Assembly (NCBI GenBank): GCA_021325145.1
Contig: JAJPHR010000016.1
Location: forward strand, 1 to 64,000
Length of the DNA stretch: 64,000 nt
Source: Verrucomicrobiota bacterium
Lineage (GTDB): Bacteria > Verrucomicrobiota > Verrucomicrobiia > Limisphaerales > Pedosphaeraceae
Reading direction: 5' to 3'
Shown: piece after piece, positions 34,412-42,980 of the stretch
How the letters are laid out: the number at the start of each line of letters is the position of its first letter
Position numbering within the stretch: the first letter of the stretch is position 1
Notes under the pieces: model-generated
Databases searched by the model: none
What the model was told of the DNA's origin: nothing
Seen by the model: the letters and a program-made list of their open reading frames with translations, nothing else
Position numbers and translations under genes: made by a program

Positions 34412-34484
34412 CCTATCTCGGTAGGACGCGTCACTCCGTGCGCGCCGACGGCGGGCAGAGGACTGCCCGCCCTACCGGGATAGG
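34412..34484. repeat. Palindromic REP-like repeat
   Basis: Outer arms 34412-34425 and 34471-34484 pair at 13 of 14 bases. Inside, GGCGGGCAG and CTGCCCGCC form a second stem (34451-34472), and it carries the CGCGTCACTCCGTGCGCGCCG element shared with 26551 and 27260. Confidence 0.7.
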
Positions 34485-34540
34485 TTCTAAAGCGGGGATT
34501 CATATCTCCGAGTGCCCGCCGGTATTGCCGCCGGGTCACT

Positions 34541-35443
34541 TCACTGTGCCGGCACGACCGGCTGATCGAGCGTCATGGCACGCAGCGTTACCGGTTCCGA
34601 CAGCGCATCGCAGACAACCTGAAGTATGGTCGGACCCGACAAAAGCACTTGAATGACGGGGCCTGATCCGTCGGGGACGCTGAAATTCAGCGCCGCCTCC
34701 AGGCCGCTGGTGTCAATCGACTTCTCCACTCCAAAGGCTGAGTCGTTGATTGCATCGACCCCGACGATTCGCGCCGACAATTGGTTGTACGCTCCCAGCG
34801 CGAAGTGCATGATGCCCAAAGGCCGGGTTCCCGTCTTCTTGAAACGCACGGTCACCACATAAGTCGCGCCTTGTTTGGTGACCGTTTGCGAGTCATAGAG
34901 GATGCCCGCTGGAGTGTCCGGGGTTGAAGGTGGCGCCGGCTTGGCCGCGTCCTTGGGAGGAGGCGGTTTGGATGCGACTGCGGGCGGGCGGGCGTTGGTC
35001 AGGGCGAGGGCCTGGGTTTGCGCCTGGGCGAGCCGGGCCTGGAAATTCGCGATCGCGGGCGAGATTGCCTTGAACATCACCTGCGTGGCTTGTTGCGCGG
35101 CGGCGGCTTGAATCGCAGCCTGGACACGCGGTTGTTGCAGGGCCGTGGCGATTTGATTGGAAACATCGGTCAGGCCATTGGTCAGCTCCCGCGCCAGTTG
35201 ATTGGAGACGTTTTGCGTCACTTGCTCCCGGATCGCGTTGGAAATGGTGAGAATGCTTCGCGCCAACTGATTGGATGCATCGCGGGCCAGCTCGCCCTGA
35301 AAACGGTTGGTTTGCAGCCGAGTGAGTTTCTCGACCCCGAGCAGTCCGGACCAGATGATGACTGCCAATCCAAGCCAAAACCACCAGGTCTTCAGGACCT
35401 GGCGCGCCACGGCTTTGGCAGTTACGGAGGGCAGTTCTGGCAT
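34541..35443 (-). CDS. Membrane-anchored protein, unknown
   Basis: A 300-residue protein with one N-terminal membrane helix (about 20-37, WWFWLGLAVIIWSGLLGV). A long Ala/Gln/Asn-rich helical part (45-150) follows, with repeated SNQLARELTNG-type segments that suggest a coiled coil. A Pro/Ala linker (about 155-178) leads to a C-terminal beta domain (about 180-300) with TYVVTVRFKKTGTRPLGIMHFALG. I recognise no family. It probably projects a stalk and small domain into the periplasm. It is alone, convergent with the dehydrogenase gene. Confidence 0.7.
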   Translation of the reverse strand: MPELPSVTAKAVARQVLKTWWFWLGLAVIIWSGLLGVEKLTRLQTNRFQGELARDASNQLARSILTISNAIREQVTQNVSNQLARELTNGLTDVSNQIATALQQPRVQAAIQAAAAQQATQVMFKAISPAIANFQARLAQAQTQALALTNARPPAVASKPPPPKDAAKPAPPSTPDTPAGILYDSQTVTKQGATYVVTVRFKKTGTRPLGIMHFALGAYNQLSARIVGVDAINDSAFGVEKSIDTSGLEAALNFSVPDGSGPVIQVLLSGPTILQVVCDALSEPVTLRAMTLDQPVVPAQ

Positions 35444-35629
35444 GCCACAGGAATCCTGCCGCCAGTGGTCAATTGTGGCAAGCTCTCTCGCGGCACGGCA
35501 TAAATTTCATCGTCCTTTGGCGCTTGGAATTTCCTCTGGTTCGCGGCCATGTCCCGCCAGATCACCCTCTCCAAGCCCGCGCTCCCGTCTTATGTTGCTT
35601 GGAGCTTGGTATTTGGAATCTGGTGTTTC

Positions 35630-36211
35630 CTAGCCCTTCAACCCCCAGCGCCAGCCGGCCGCGCTGTGGTTCAGAAAACTTGCCATCAGCGAAGAAGTCG
35701 ATTGTGCGCGCTCCGAGATTTGTTGCAGGGAAAAGTCTTCATCGCGGTCGGGCCATTCGTCGGGCTGGGCGAAGAAGTCCATTCCCACCCGATGCGCCAC
35801 CGCTTCCAGGTAGGAGCGAATAATATCATCGTGCGGATGCCGCGCCGAGTTACGGTCCGTCAGCTTGACCAGGGCCATGGCGCTGCCTCGATGGTTCGCC
35901 CATCCGTCGATCCATGACTTCACTTCGGCCGGCAGATCGCCGTCGCCATGCGTGGAGATCATGATCAAGTCCGCGGCGGCGGCATCCTTGACCGCCATTT
36001 CCCTGAGCTTCGGATGCCCCAGCACGTCGAACTTCCACATCTGATTGTCAAAGGCAAGTTCGCGCCCAAGGCTGCGCACCAGATAATCGTAAGTTTCCTT
36101 GGCGTGCCGGCCTGCGGCGAAATCTTCGTAAGCGATGACAACGTTGAAAGGTGGTTTGTGTTCCCGGGGCGTTTTTTCATCCAACGGGCTCTGAGGCGAT
36201 AGGAATTCCAT
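35630..36211 (-). CDS. Conserved hypothetical cytoplasmic protein
   Basis: A 193-residue soluble protein. FNVVIAYEDFAAGRHAKETYDYLVRSLG, then ADLIMISTHGDGDLPAEVKSWIDGW, suggest an alpha/beta fold with a nucleotide-binding or receiver-like topology, but no phospho-acceptor or P-loop is evident. An acidic C-terminal part follows (QPDEWPDRDEDFSLQQ). I have seen this pattern as an unassigned protein in Verrucomicrobiota. It is about 145 bases from the DUF554 gene on the same strand. Confidence 0.65.
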   Translation of the reverse strand: MEFLSPQSPLDEKTPREHKPPFNVVIAYEDFAAGRHAKETYDYLVRSLGRELAFDNQMWKFDVLGHPKLREMAVKDAAAADLIMISTHGDGDLPAEVKSWIDGWANHRGSAMALVKLTDRNSARHPHDDIIRSYLEAVAHRVGMDFFAQPDEWPDRDEDFSLQQISERAQSTSSLMASFLNHSAAGWRWGLKG

Positions 36212-36357
36212 GTCGCCGAAAATGGATTGATACGCGTGTCTTCACAATGGGGTGAGCACCCCAAGTCCTCTCAAAGCAGTTGGTAACCGGCGGAACGCAA
36301 AGCTTCTGCTCTGCTTGATGATGCGCCCCGCGTTCGCGCACAGTGGAGCGCCGCAAC

Positions 36358-37113
36358 TCAACTCCAGATCCACGCGATGACGGGCGCAACGGCGAGGCTG
36401 GGCAAATAATCCGCCAATTCGAACCGTTTCAGTTCCAGCATCACCATGGCGACACAAAAAATCAGCAAACCTCCGACCGCATTGACCGAATCAAGCAGGT
36501 GATGCGACTGGAGAAACGGCGCCAGCTTCGAGGCCGCCAAAGTAATCATGCCCTGGTAAATGAAAACCGGGACCGCCGCCAACACCACTCCCCAGCCAAA
36601 GACGCACACGAATCCCATCGCGGCCAAACCATCCATCACCATCTTAATGCCGAGCGGTTCCCAATAACCCGTCAAGCCATCCTGCACCGCCCCGAGTGGT
36701 CCCAGCGGGCCGGCGCAGAATAAGAGCGTGCAAATGGTGAACGCTTCGTTCGTCCGGTTCGGATCATCCGGTTTGGCCTGCGCAAAACGTTCCCCCGCAT
36801 AATGCCCGAACCGGTTCAGCGTTTTCTGAAAGCGGAGCACCTGGCCGAGGAACCGGCCCAGCATCAACGCCACCACCAACATGACCACTTGCTTGAGAAT
36901 TTGAAGCGCGCTGCCGTTCAGGCTCAACCAGGTCATCCGCAAGCCGAGATACACCGTGACTACGCCCATCAATCTGCTCACGCGCCGTTGCATTGGTTCC
37001 GCGAACTGCCGCCCCAGCGTCAATCCCATCAAGCCGCCGATCAGGATACCCAGCGCGTTCAGGATCGTTCCTGTCAGAAGCCCCAGCGCATCCAGGATGT
37101 TTCCAGCGAGCAT
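36358..37113 (-). CDS. DUF554 membrane protein (YdfK/YqgA family)
   Basis: A 251-residue inner-membrane protein with six or seven helices. GTILNALGILIGGLMGLTLG opens it, and the conserved ICTLLFCAGPLGPLGAVQDGLTG and KMVMDGLAAMGFVCVFGWGV segments identify DUF554, a family also called YqgA in E. coli. Its transport role is unproven. The first ATG of the frame is used. It lies upstream of the tRNA on the opposite strand. Confidence 0.9.
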   Translation of the reverse strand: MLAGNILDALGLLTGTILNALGILIGGLMGLTLGRQFAEPMQRRVSRLMGVVTVYLGLRMTWLSLNGSALQILKQVVMLVVALMLGRFLGQVLRFQKTLNRFGHYAGERFAQAKPDDPNRTNEAFTICTLLFCAGPLGPLGAVQDGLTGYWEPLGIKMVMDGLAAMGFVCVFGWGVVLAAVPVFIYQGMITLAASKLAPFLQSHHLLDSVNAVGGLLIFCVAMVMLELKRFELADYLPSLAVAPVIAWIWS

Positions 37114-37214
37114 CCGAATGACTCAATCATGCGGCTGGCGAAGTTCAAAGGCCAAAGTAGTTCAAAAACATCATTGCAATCGGCCCCATTAACCGGCAAG
37201 TTGTCCCTCTGGTT

Positions 37215-37292
37215 CGGGGCGTAGCGTAGCCTGGCTAGCGCGCGTGGTTCGGGTCCACGAGGTCGTGAGTTCAAATCTCACCGCCCCGACCA
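37215..37292 (+). tRNA. tRNA-Pro (CGG)
   Basis: A complete cloverleaf. Acceptor CGGGGCG (37215-37221) pairs with CGCCCCG (37282-37288). The anticodon arm CGTGG-TTCGGGT-CCACG has anticodon CGG after the invariant T33, and the T-arm is GTGAG-TTCAAAT-CTCAC. The discriminator is A and CCA is encoded (37290-37292). It reads proline codon CCG. Confidence 0.95.
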
Positions 37293-37433
37293 TTTGATTT
37301 CAATTGACAGGGGTTCTCTGGCCTCAAACGGTCGAATATCTTTCACCGGGTAGTCTCCGGCGGCGTCCAGAATGTTCGTGTCTTGCCTGGGGCGAGGGAC
37401 ATCGAAAACTCCTTGGCGACATTCTTAGCGACC

Positions 37434-38066
37434 ATGAACCTCCACCATCATCAAAATTCCGCGACACAATTGCCCACGCCCGTACCCACTCTTCTTTATC
37501 AACTGACCTCGATCATCGACCGGCTCGATGTTGCGCAACTCTTTCCCAAGCCGCAACCCCTGGAAGTGGAACTGGGCAGCGGCGACGGTTCATTCCTCGC
37601 GCAGTATGCCCAGCATCATCCCGAACGCAACTTCCTGGGCATCGAACGATTGTTGGGCCGCCTGCGCAAGCTGGACCGCAAAGGCCGCCGCGCCGGGCTG
37701 TCCAACCTGCGCGGGCTGCGCATCGAGTCCGGCTATTTCCTCGAATACCTGTTGCCGCCGTTGTCGATTTCCGCCTTGCACATTTATTTCCCCGACCCCT
37801 GGCCGAAACGCAAGCATCGCAAGAACCGGCTGGTCAACGAACGCTTCACCGATATTGCCCATCGCGCCCTCGCCGCCGGCGGCGTGATTTATCTGCGCAC
37901 CGATGATGAGGATTATTTCAAGCAAATGGTCAGCGCCTTTGCCGGCAATACCGGCTTCGCCCTGGCCGAAACCCCGGAGGAGCTCAGCGCCGTGCTTACG
38001 GACTTCGAGCGCGGCTTCCAGGCCCGCGGTGTCGCCACGCTCCGCGCGGCATACGCAAAGTTGTGA
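37434..38066 (+). CDS. trmB: tRNA (guanine-N7-)-methyltransferase
   Basis: Methylates G46 of tRNAs using S-adenosylmethionine. The 210-residue protein shows the SAM motif EVELGSGDGSFLAQYA, NFLGIERL, and the signature FPDPWPKRKHRKNRLVNERF that binds tRNA. An acidic DDEDYF lies near the end. The ATG at 37434 gives a short variable N-terminus; a TTG upstream at 37383 is unlikely. It follows tRNA-Pro, a coincidence of function rather than proof of coupling, and ends before a REP-like hairpin that may terminate it. Confidence 0.94.
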   Translation: MNLHHHQNSATQLPTPVPTLLYQLTSIIDRLDVAQLFPKPQPLEVELGSGDGSFLAQYAQHHPERNFLGIERLLGRLRKLDRKGRRAGLSNLRGLRIESGYFLEYLLPPLSISALHIYFPDPWPKRKHRKNRLVNERFTDIAHRALAAGGVIYLRTDDEDYFKQMVSAFAGNTGFALAETPEELSAVLTDFERGFQARGVATLRAAYAKL

Positions 38067-38083
38067 ATCGAACCAAAAGGAAT

Positions 38084-38154
38084 CGTGGCAGCCGAGGCGA
38101 CGAGGCTCTGTTTTTCTGGACTTCCGATTTGAGCCCCGTCAGCTCGGCTGCCAC
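38084..38154. repeat. GCAGCCGAC-type inverted repeat, paired arms
   Basis: CGTGGCAGCCGAGGCGACGAGG and its inverted partner (38131-38154) form a long imperfect hairpin 18 bases after trmB. Family of 7001-7072. Confidence 0.7.
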
Positions 38155-38182
38155 CCGGCCGGTTGGCGGATGTTGACTCCCT

Positions 38183-38731
38183 TTATGGGCCGGTCGTCAC
38201 CGCCTTCTTTAATTTGGCCGCAGATTCGCTCTTCTTTTCCGTGTCATGCCGCAAGGCCTCGAGATTCCGGGCTTCCTTGGCCAGCCGTGTGAGTTTCTCG
38301 TCCGTCTGTTTCTCTTCACTCAGATTTTCCTGCAACAGCGAGAGGGCCTGGGTGATGTCCAATTCTTCCGCCCAGGTGCACAGGCTTCCGTATGAAGTGA
38401 TTTCGTAATGCTCGGTCTTTTGTCCGGCGTCAATCAACGCGGCATCCAGCGCCGAGTTCCCCTCGAACTCCCGGGCGATCAACTCTCCTTCATCAATGAT
38501 GCCCTCCAGACCCTTGCAACTCTTGCGGTCGGGTTCCTCGCCCATCAACCGGAAGACGCGTTCAACGCGATTGACATGATTTTTCGTTTGCTCCAGATGC
38601 TCGTTGAAAGCGTCCTTCAATTCATTGGATTGGGCGCTTTCCGCCAACTCAGGCAGCGCGTCCACCAATTGCTTTTCGCCATCGTAAATGTCCTTCAGTT
38701 CACTCAAGAACAACTTTTCCAGATCATTCAT
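38183..38731 (-). CDS. DUF892 (YciE/YciF) ferritin-like stress protein
   Basis: A 182-residue, all-helical protein of the DUF892 family, whose E. coli members YciE/YciF are stress-induced with a ferritin-like fold. MNDLEKLFLSELKDIYDGEKQLVDALPELAESA opens it; EHLEQTKNHVNRVERVF and HYEITSYGSLCTWAEELD carry the carboxylate and His ligand positions. A Lys-rich tail ends it. It is divergent from an SRPBCC gene with which it likely shares general-stress control. Confidence 0.9.
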   Translation of the reverse strand: MNDLEKLFLSELKDIYDGEKQLVDALPELAESAQSNELKDAFNEHLEQTKNHVNRVERVFRLMGEEPDRKSCKGLEGIIDEGELIAREFEGNSALDAALIDAGQKTEHYEITSYGSLCTWAEELDITQALSLLQENLSEEKQTDEKLTRLAKEARNLEALRHDTEKKSESAAKLKKAVTTGP

Positions 38732-39036
38732 AAACTCTCTTTCGTTTATTTATCCTTGCCGCCTCGGCTCCTCTCCCGGGGGCTTTCCGCGGCGTTCGGT
38801 TGAAATTAATTTCCCTCAATAACAAACCGTCAACCATCGCGCGATAAATGCAACCTTGGATCATTGGGGTCGCCAATCCAATTGCGGCGGCGGCGGAAGC
38901 ATTCTTAAGAAAATTCTGGGCTGGTTACCCTAATTGCGGGCGATGCTCTTGAAGACGTATTTAAGATTGGAAAGTCGGCGCGGAACCGGGAGCAGTCGTT
39001 CACAAAGCAGATCGATTTCCAAAGGAGAAAGAATTT
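38732..39036. other. Divergent promoter region
   Basis: A 305-base spacer between divergent stress-type genes with no gene inside. It is fairly AT-rich near 38800-38840. The rightward gene has a clear ribosome site (AAAGGAG about 10 bases before the ATG at 39037). Confidence 0.45.
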
Positions 39037-39945
39037 ATGCGAACCAACGGCGGAATGGTAAAGGTGGATGAGAAGCAATTGGCGCGGGGTTTAGGCTGGT
39101 TCAGCATCGGTCTCGGCCTGGCGCAAATCCTGGCTCCGCGGCAACTCGCCCGGATGATCGGGGTGCGGGAGCGGCCCATATTGTTCCGGTTGATCGGACT
39201 GCGGGAGGTGGCCAGCGGAATCGGAATTTTCTCGAAAGCACGGCCGGCCGAATGGGTTCAGTCGCGGGTCGCGGGCGACATGATGGACCTGACGCTGCTG
39301 GCCGCGGCGCTGGGGCTGAACACTTCGACGCGCGGGCGCGTGGCCGTGGCCACGGCGGCGGTCGCGGGGGTGACGGCGCTGGATGTGCTCTGCGCGCAGC
39401 AACTCAGCAGCGGCCCCAACGGCAAGCCCGGCGCGATTCACGTGGAAAAGGTCGTTACGATCAATCGTTCGCCCGAGGAACTCTACAGTTTCTGGCGAAA
39501 CTTCGAAAATCTGCCGCGCATCATGAACCACCTTGTGTCCGTGAAGAACCTGGACGACAAACGCTCGCATTGGGTGGTGAAATCACCGGGGGGAACCACG
39601 GTCGAGTGGGATGCGGAGATGACGATGGAAAAGCCAAACGAATTGATCGGCTGGCGTTCGCTGGAAGGCGCGCAGGTGGACAACTCCGGATCAGTGCGGT
39701 TTGAGCGCGCGCCTGGCGGGCGCGGAACCGTGGTCCGGGTGCAGTTGGATTACCGCCCGCCCGCCGGGGTGATCGGCGCCACCCTGGCCAAATTTTTTGG
39801 CGAGGCGCCCGAAAAACAGGTGGCGGTGGATTTGCATCGTTTCAAACAATTGATCGAGACCGGCGAGATCCCCCGAACCGAAGGCCAGCCGGCCGGCCGG
39901 TCCAGGAGCACTTCGAGAGTGTACGACGACTTTGTGCGCGGGTGA
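39037..39945 (+). CDS. SRPBCC-domain protein with membrane N-terminus
   Basis: A 302-residue protein. Its N-terminal half (about 15-125) has three or four membrane helices ([38 protein letters not shown]). Its C-terminal half (about 135-280) is a START/SRPBCC ligand-binding fold ([32 protein letters not shown] and [22 protein letters not shown]). It resembles proteins annotated as cyclase/dehydrase-like and found with stress dehydrogenases. The ligand is unknown. A strong AAAGGAG ribosome site precedes the ATG. It leads a run with the dehydrogenase at 40011. Confidence 0.85.
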   Translation: MRTNGGMVKVDEKQLARGLGWFSIGLGLAQILAPRQLARMIGVRERPILFRLIGLREVASGIGIFSKARPAEWVQSRVAGDMMDLTLLAAALGLNTSTRGRVAVATAAVAGVTALDVLCAQQLSSGPNGKPGAIHVEKVVTINRSPEELYSFWRNFENLPRIMNHLVSVKNLDDKRSHWVVKSPGGTTVEWDAEMTMEKPNELIGWRSLEGAQVDNSGSVRFERAPGGRGTVVRVQLDYRPPAGVIGATLAKFFGEAPEKQVAVDLHRFKQLIETGEIPRTEGQPAGRSRSTSRVYDDFVRG

Positions 39946-40010
39946 GACTGGGAACGCTCCGGTCCAGTGAGACCGGAGGCCCAGTCTTCCATTTATCGAA
40001 AGGAGAATTT

Positions 40011-41189
40011 ATGAAGGCAAATTGTTGGTATGGCAAAAATGACGTCCGGGTGGAAGAGGTGGATGATCCGAAAATCCTGAACCCCCGTGATGCCATCGTG
40101 AAGATCACGTCCAGCGCGATCTGCGGTTCCGACCTGCATCTTTACAACGGGTTTGTTCCCACCATGTCGAAGGGTGACATCCTGGGGCATGAGTTCATGG
40201 GCGAAGTGGTCGAGGTGGGTAGCGCGGTGAAAAACTTGAAAGTGGGGGACCGGGTGGTGGTCCCGTTCCCCATCGCTTGCGGCAATTGCTTTTTTTGCCA
40301 AAAAGGATTGTTCTCAGTCTGTGAAAACTCCAATCCCAACGCCGTGCTGGCTGAGGAAATGTGGGGACATTCACCCGCGGGCATCTATGGGTATTCGCAT
40401 TTGCTCGGCGGCTATGCGGGAGGCCAGGCGCAATACGCCCGCGTGCCTTATGCCGATGTCAACCCGATCAAGATCGAGAACGGGTTCACCGACGAGCAGG
40501 TCTTGTTTCTTTCCGACATCTTCCCGACGGGTTACATGGCGGCGGAGAACTGCCAGATCCAGGGAGGTGACACGGTGGCGGTGTGGGGTTGCGGACCGGT
40601 CGGCCAGTTCGCCATCAAGAGCGCCTACCTGCTGGGCGCCGAGCGCGTCATTGCCATCGACCGTTTTCCCGAACGGCTCGGCATGGCCCGGGAAAAGGGC
40701 GGCGCTGAGACGCTGAACTACGAAGACGTAAACATCTCCGAGGCGCTTGAGGAAATGACCGGCGGTCGGGGGCCGGACTCTTGCATTGATGCCGTGGGCA
40801 TGGAGGCGCACGGACACGGGGCCATATACGCTTACGATCGCATGAAGCAGGCTGCGATGTTGGAGAGCGACCGGCCCATCGCTCTGCGAGAAGCGATCAT
40901 GTCGTGTCGCAACGGCGGGACGGTTTCCGTCCCCGGGGTTTATGGCGGCTTCGCCGACAAGATCCCATTCGGGTCCGTCATGAACCGGTCGCTGACCATC
41001 AAGACCGGCCAGACGCACGTGCAACGCTATCTACGCCCGCTGCTGGAGCGGATTGAAAAAGGGGAGATCGACCCGAGCTTCGTCGTGACACACCGACTCC
41101 CGCTCGAAGAGGCGCCCCGTGGCTACGAAATCTTCAAAAATAAAGAAGACGATTGCATCAAGGTAGTGCTGAAGCCTTGGGAAGAATAA
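40011..41189 (+). CDS. Glutathione-independent formaldehyde dehydrogenase-like enzyme
   Basis: A 392-residue zinc MDR enzyme. Catalytic-zinc ligands are C38 and the GHE pair (H60, E61); structural-zinc cysteines are C90, C93, C96 and C104 ([15 protein letters not shown]). The extra segment [24 protein letters not shown] and VDPSCID-like VGMEAHGHG are typical of the FdhA/Pseudomonas formaldehyde dehydrogenase group. Many relatives act on other aldehydes or alcohols, so formaldehyde is only a candidate substrate. Ribosome site AAAGGAG precedes ATG 40011. It is 65 bases after the SRPBCC gene, the common neighbour of such stress dehydrogenases. Confidence 0.88.
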   Translation: MKANCWYGKNDVRVEEVDDPKILNPRDAIVKITSSAICGSDLHLYNGFVPTMSKGDILGHEFMGEVVEVGSAVKNLKVGDRVVVPFPIACGNCFFCQKGLFSVCENSNPNAVLAEEMWGHSPAGIYGYSHLLGGYAGGQAQYARVPYADVNPIKIENGFTDEQVLFLSDIFPTGYMAAENCQIQGGDTVAVWGCGPVGQFAIKSAYLLGAERVIAIDRFPERLGMAREKGGAETLNYEDVNISEALEEMTGGRGPDSCIDAVGMEAHGHGAIYAYDRMKQAAMLESDRPIALREAIMSCRNGGTVSVPGVYGGFADKIPFGSVMNRSLTIKTGQTHVQRYLRPLLERIEKGEIDPSFVVTHRLPLEEAPRGYEIFKNKEDDCIKVVLKPWEE

Positions 41190-41527
41190 TTCACGAGTCC
41201 TGCTCGGCCCTCCACACCCATTTAGTCAAGGCTCGCCCCCGCCCCGCCCTCTCCTCCATGGGAGGAGAAAGCGCGGGTCTGCTTGCTCAAATCACACCTC
41301 GCCTTTGCTTGCGTCGCATTTTTGAACGGGATCGAGGACGACGACGAGGACGAGCACGAGCACGATTAGAGGGGCTTTGGGACGGGTCCAGGGCGCTTGG
41401 GACGGGTTCGAGTTAATCGTTGTGACATTTACTTGCACACCAGCTTGGGGTCTAAAACGAAGAAATACGGGGCCTTTAGGGGCTGATACCCCATCGCAAC
41501 ACCCTATGAGATGGGCGATCATTTACC
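41190..41527. other. Intergenic with hairpin and dispersed tract
   Basis: A 338-base spacer. It has a short hairpin TCTCCTCC/GGAGGAGA (41250-41268) that may end the dehydrogenase transcript, and the seventh copy of the CTCGTC tract in reverse orientation (41328-41367). No gene. Confidence 0.55.
41328..41367. repeat. CTCGTC-rich tract, reverse orientation
   Basis: Reverse complement of the dispersed tract at 5433 and 26451-27403: ends in CACGATT, with GAGGACGACGACGAGG units inside. Confidence 0.75.
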
Positions 41528-42478
41528 ATGGCCGCCCTGAAGGACAAACTCCAAAACGCCCTGGACGAAGCACGCATCTTGATCCTGGGCGGCCAGGCGC
41601 TGCTGGGTGTTGAACTTAGATCGGTATTCGAAACCGGGTTTAAATCGTTGCCCACAATCTCGCGTTATGCGGTGCTGCTCGGCCTGACGTTGATGATCGC
41701 CACGCTCGGGTTGTTGATGGCCCCGGGCGCGCATCATCAGCTTGTCGAACGCGGTGAAGACACGCAACGGTTGCATCGTTTCACCACCCTGACGACCGGA
41801 GCGGGGCTGCTGCCGCTGGGAATCAGTTTGGGCCTTTCGCTGTTCGTGGTCGGCGGGCGTATTCTGGGTTTGCCGGGAGGAATCATACTGGGAAGCGCGA
41901 TCACGCTGGTGGCGCTGTTCTTTTGGTACGTGCTGGAACTTGGGAAACGAAGGTCGGGCGGGCAAGCCGCCAAACAAAACCCGGACCGCGCGCCGGAACC
42001 TGCCGCTCTCAAGGACAAGATACGGCACGTTTTGACCGAAGCCCGGATGGTGCTTCCGGGCGCGCAGGCGTTGCTGGGGTTTCAATTTCTTACCGTGCTG
42101 AGCGAGAGTTTCCCGGACCTGCCGCCTGCTTCAAAGTGGATCCATCTGTCCGCGTTGATGCTGGTCTGCCTGAGCACAATTCTGTTAATGACCCCGGCGG
42201 CCTATCATCGGATCGCGCTGGCCGGCGAGGAGACGGAGGATTTTCACCGTCTGGCGGGGCGGTTTCTCCTCGCTGCCATGGCCCTGCTCGCCTGCGGAAT
42301 GTGCGCCGACCTCTACGTGGTCATGCGAAAAATAACCGGCTCGGTTGGATGGTCCGCGGGCGTGGCGGTATTTTTGCTGCTGCTGATCCTGGCGTTTTGG
42401 TTTGGCTACAGCTACTTTCGCCAACAACGCAGCAAGCAATCGCCGGTCACGAGTGAACGCGTTGGTTCCGTTGCGTGA
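41528..42478 (+). CDS. Tandem-duplicated DUF6328 membrane protein
   Basis: A 316-residue inner-membrane protein formed of two DUF6328 copies. The first (about 1-145) begins ALKDKLQNALDEARILILGGQALLG, and the second (about 160-300) ALKDKIRHVLTEARMVLPGAQALLG. Each has four helices and the A..H......E. motif (MAPGAHHQLVERGEDTQRLHRF and MTPAAYHRIALAGEETEDFHRL). Usual DUF6328 proteins have a single copy of about 150 residues. The family's function is unknown; its neighbours suggest envelope stress. A basic tail closes the protein. Confidence 0.85.
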   Translation: MAALKDKLQNALDEARILILGGQALLGVELRSVFETGFKSLPTISRYAVLLGLTLMIATLGLLMAPGAHHQLVERGEDTQRLHRFTTLTTGAGLLPLGISLGLSLFVVGGRILGLPGGIILGSAITLVALFFWYVLELGKRRSGGQAAKQNPDRAPEPAALKDKIRHVLTEARMVLPGAQALLGFQFLTVLSESFPDLPPASKWIHLSALMLVCLSTILLMTPAAYHRIALAGEETEDFHRLAGRFLLAAMALLACGMCADLYVVMRKITGSVGWSAGVAVFLLLLILAFWFGYSYFRQQRSKQSPVTSERVGSVA

Positions 42479-42620
42479 GGCGAGCTTGTAACCAGGCTGG
42501 GCGGCGTTTTGAAAAGATCAGGCGGCGAAACGCCCTTCTGCGGAATCCCTCATTCCCACCTCCCAGGCGTCCGCCGCCGTATTTCTAATTTCTGCCGCGA
42601 TCGTCCCTGCTCAGCCGCCG

Positions 42621-42833
42621 CTATTCCAGTGGCCTTACCAGCAATTCCACATCGGCAAGGCCATGCTGGCGGCAGACTTCGACCATCTCCGCCAGCCGAT
42701 TATAAGGGGTTGCCGCATCCAGCGAGCCCACCCACGCCCCGCCGCCGGACTCCACAAAATAAAGGCCCGTGGCGTTGTTGCGAATGACTCGTTGAAGTGA
42801 TTTGATCGGTTCTTGAATTTCCGTTTCCGTCAT
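42621..42833 (-). CDS. Small conserved hypothetical protein
   Basis: A 70-residue protein (MTETEIQEPIKSLQRVIRNN...). GLYFVESGGGAWVGSLDAATPYNRLAEMVEVCRQHGLADVELLVRPLE looks like a small alpha/beta fold and has good protein character. The ATG at 42833 is preferred over one 17 codons upstream. I recognise no family. Isolated between a membrane-protein gene and a secreted-protein gene. Confidence 0.6.
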   Translation of the reverse strand: MTETEIQEPIKSLQRVIRNNATGLYFVESGGGAWVGSLDAATPYNRLAEMVEVCRQHGLADVELLVRPLE

Positions 42834-42980
42834 AGAGCAAGATGCTGTGAGATCATGGGAATCAAAATGGGGAATTGCCCTCAAAGCGCAGCCGCCATCG
42901 ACGAAGCCGGGTTCGGGGGCCGCGAAGTTTTCAATGCCGCGCTACTTTAGCCGCGGCCGGCCGCTGAGGCTGACTGATTA

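Larger units (their letters stand above)
34192..34540. other. Intergenic with hairpins and dispersed repeat
   Basis: A 349-base spacer between convergent genes. It holds a small hairpin (34275-34295, AGCCCGT/ACGGGCT), a strong GC hairpin (34338-34359) and a palindromic repeat (34412-34484). No gene. Confidence 0.6.
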
